Source: Arabidopsis thaliana | Taxonomy: Eukaryota > Streptophyta > Magnoliopsida > Brassicales > Brassicaceae | Direction: 5' to 3' | DNA: 64,000 nt | Assembly (NCBI RefSeq): GCF_000001735.4 | Contig: NC_003075.7 | Coordinates: 18,167,001-18,231,000 of the forward strand | Shown: positions 62,637 to 64,000 of the stretch, one piece after another | Layout: every line of letters begins with the position of its first letter | How positions within the stretch are numbered: position 1 is the stretch's first letter | Translations under genes and position numbers: made by a program | Notes under the pieces: generated by a model | Databases searched by the model: none | Told to the model about the DNA's origin: nothing | The model's input: only the letters and a program-made list of their open reading frames with translations

Positions 62637-64000
62637 TCATATTTTGCTGGATTTGGTCCAGAAGAAGCCTTTCTTTTTCACAGGAAGATTTTCTTTAGGG
62701 GATTTATAGTTACTTCTGGACCCGAAAGAGAAGTGTCGAGCCAAGAAAGGCTTTGCTGAATAGCTTTTAGCACTCGAACTTGAGACGAGTCTAGGGCTCT
62801 TGCTTGCTGCTGCTGCTGTCCTGTGGCTGTGGTCAAACATTACAAAATCATCGCAATCAAAGTCACTGTCCAAAACTCGGTTTCTGAGTCTTTTGTTGTG
62901 TCTCGCTTTCAAATCCATCTCTACTTTCAACGCTTTCTCTGACAGCTTCGCTGTTTTCTTCTCACCCATTGTACATATTGGGCATGAAGGGTCGAATTTA
63001 TCAATTTCCGGCGTCATCTGCTCTAAACACTCCCCATGATAGACATGCCCACAAGCTAGAATTGCAGATACAGAGAGCTCGTTGGTCATAAAGATCTTTT
63101 GGCTGCTCCACAAGGATTTCTCCGACAAGGGTCTAGAGCAAGCACCGCAGGTATGCTGCTGATGCTTGGACATCCGGTTGCCATGATGGTCAATCTTGTC
63201 ACGTTGAAGCCCAAAACAATCATTGTCATAATTGTCATAAGACAGAGCCTTGTTGCTGCGAGAAGATGACATCATTTCAGAAAAGGCTTGTAGAGACCAA
63301 CCTTCAGATGGTCCAGACTGAGACGAATCATATCTCGTAGGAGTTCCCTGCCTCTCTTCAGTTGCTGAGCTTCTACTTAGTGAGTTCTGACCATAGATTT
63401 GACCATCTGAGACTTGCTTTGATAGACGAGGGTGCTGTGTCAGTTTAAGTGTAGATGAACTTGCAGGGTGCAAGTAGCTTTGGGACGAAAGTGGTGACGT
63501 AGGGAAAGATGATGGTTGTGAAGCTAGTGAAAGAGACAACTGTGCAGGAGATAGATATGATGGTGCTGCAGACTCTGTTGAAACATTTTCTTTCTGTAAG
63601 ATACATAAAAGATGCGAAAGAGACGTTAGGCATCGACAATATGAGAGAACTCAGCTACTGATGAAACAAGCATTACCTGTTCGAAGACTGTATTCATGGA
63701 AGAATTTCTTGGAAAAGATAGATCTGCCACAATAGAATTTGATCAAGACAGGTGAAGAAGCAAGCCAAGAATCAGAAGACAACTCTTATCATTAAACATA
63801 ACCACGTCTTTTTGCTAATCATGACTCTAGAGGGGCATTAACAGGTTCTGTGAAAAAAAAAAATCTAAAGTCCCAAGTGAGTAACACCAAGTAGCATGTG
63901 CTTCCCTCAAGTTTACAAGTTCCACTAAAAAAGCTGAGCCAGTGAAGAAAACGATTTTTAATGTTAACTATTTCCTAACAAGCTGAAATAATATACCTGA
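62637..64000 (-). CDS. RING-type E3 ubiquitin ligase, 5' end beyond window
   Basis: Only 3' exons are present: 63593-62637 (318 codons plus stop), 63723-63677 (47 nt) and a likely exon end at 63997 (donor GTATAT). They read LSFPRNSSMNTVFEQ, then KENVSTESAAPSYLSPAQLS, with frame kept across the joint. The long exon holds a RING/zinc-finger region (CGACSRPLSEKSLW, then ACGHVYHGECLEQMTPEIDK and CPICTM) and a basic Ser-rich tail ending FFWTKSSKI. The upstream ORF reading starting MSLSLA uses TTG and is not a real start. Position suggests At4g39140 (named DAFL1 in some papers, linked to anther dehiscence), but I am not sure of that name. Confidence 0.88.

Overview
This is nuclear DNA of a flowering plant, almost certainly Arabidopsis thaliana. 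It shows AT-rich intergenic DNA, many short GT-AG introns, and a run of recognisable genes. As I remember the reference genome, the order (GH9 cellulase trio, EDS5, CRM protein, mitochondrial kinesin, BBX20, VHA-a3, RD19A, SHL, BUPS1, IMPL2, dehydrin, RING protein) matches the lower arm of chromosome 4, about At4g38980 to At4g39140. I rebuilt exons by hand from splice sites and reading frame. Eleven models gave protein lengths equal to those I remember, which supports both the models and the species call.

Layout. 1-740: 3'-truncated acidic protein of unknown function. 1676-12102: three tandem minus-strand GH9 class B endoglucanases (GH9B16, GH9B17, GH9B18) with identical inner exon sizes; GH9B16 carries a 22-bp tandem duplication that shifts its frame. 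15265-15790: small membrane-protein locus that is either spliced or frameshifted. 16642-17340: truncated SH3P-type fragment with an in-frame stop. 18229-18403: MITE-like inverted repeat just upstream of EDS5 (18740-21898). 22249-23535: chloroplast-type CRM-domain protein. 26462-33148: 24-exon KIN7D kinesin with a C-terminal RING. 33.9-36.3 kb: repeat-rich gap with a new-looking array of about 174-bp units. 36391-37634: F-box/kelch pseudogene. 38061-39421: BBX20. 42513-47752: vacuolar H+-ATPase subunit a3, containing a 93-nt in-frame intron. 48230-48690: minisatellite of about 70-bp units full of GGCCCA motifs. 48826-50326: RD19A. 51298-53134: SHL. 53848-54277: small two-exon OXS3-like gene. 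55483-58119: BUPS1. 58578-60901: IMPL2/HISN7. 61183-61844: dehydrin. 62637-64000: 3' part of a RING E3 ligase gene.

The neighbours do not form a pathway. Their roles include wall remodelling (GH9), salicylic acid export (EDS5), light and brassinosteroid signalling (BBX20), vacuolar acidification and proteolysis (VHA-a3, RD19A), chromatin reading (SHL), pollen-tube integrity (BUPS1), histidine synthesis (IMPL2) and dehydration tolerance (dehydrin). The tandem GH9 genes are the only obvious functional cluster. The main oddities are broken or ambiguous copies (GH9B16, SH3 fragment, F-box/kelch gene, membrane protein), two tandem-repeat arrays, the retainable VHA-a3 intron and the small OXS3-like gene.
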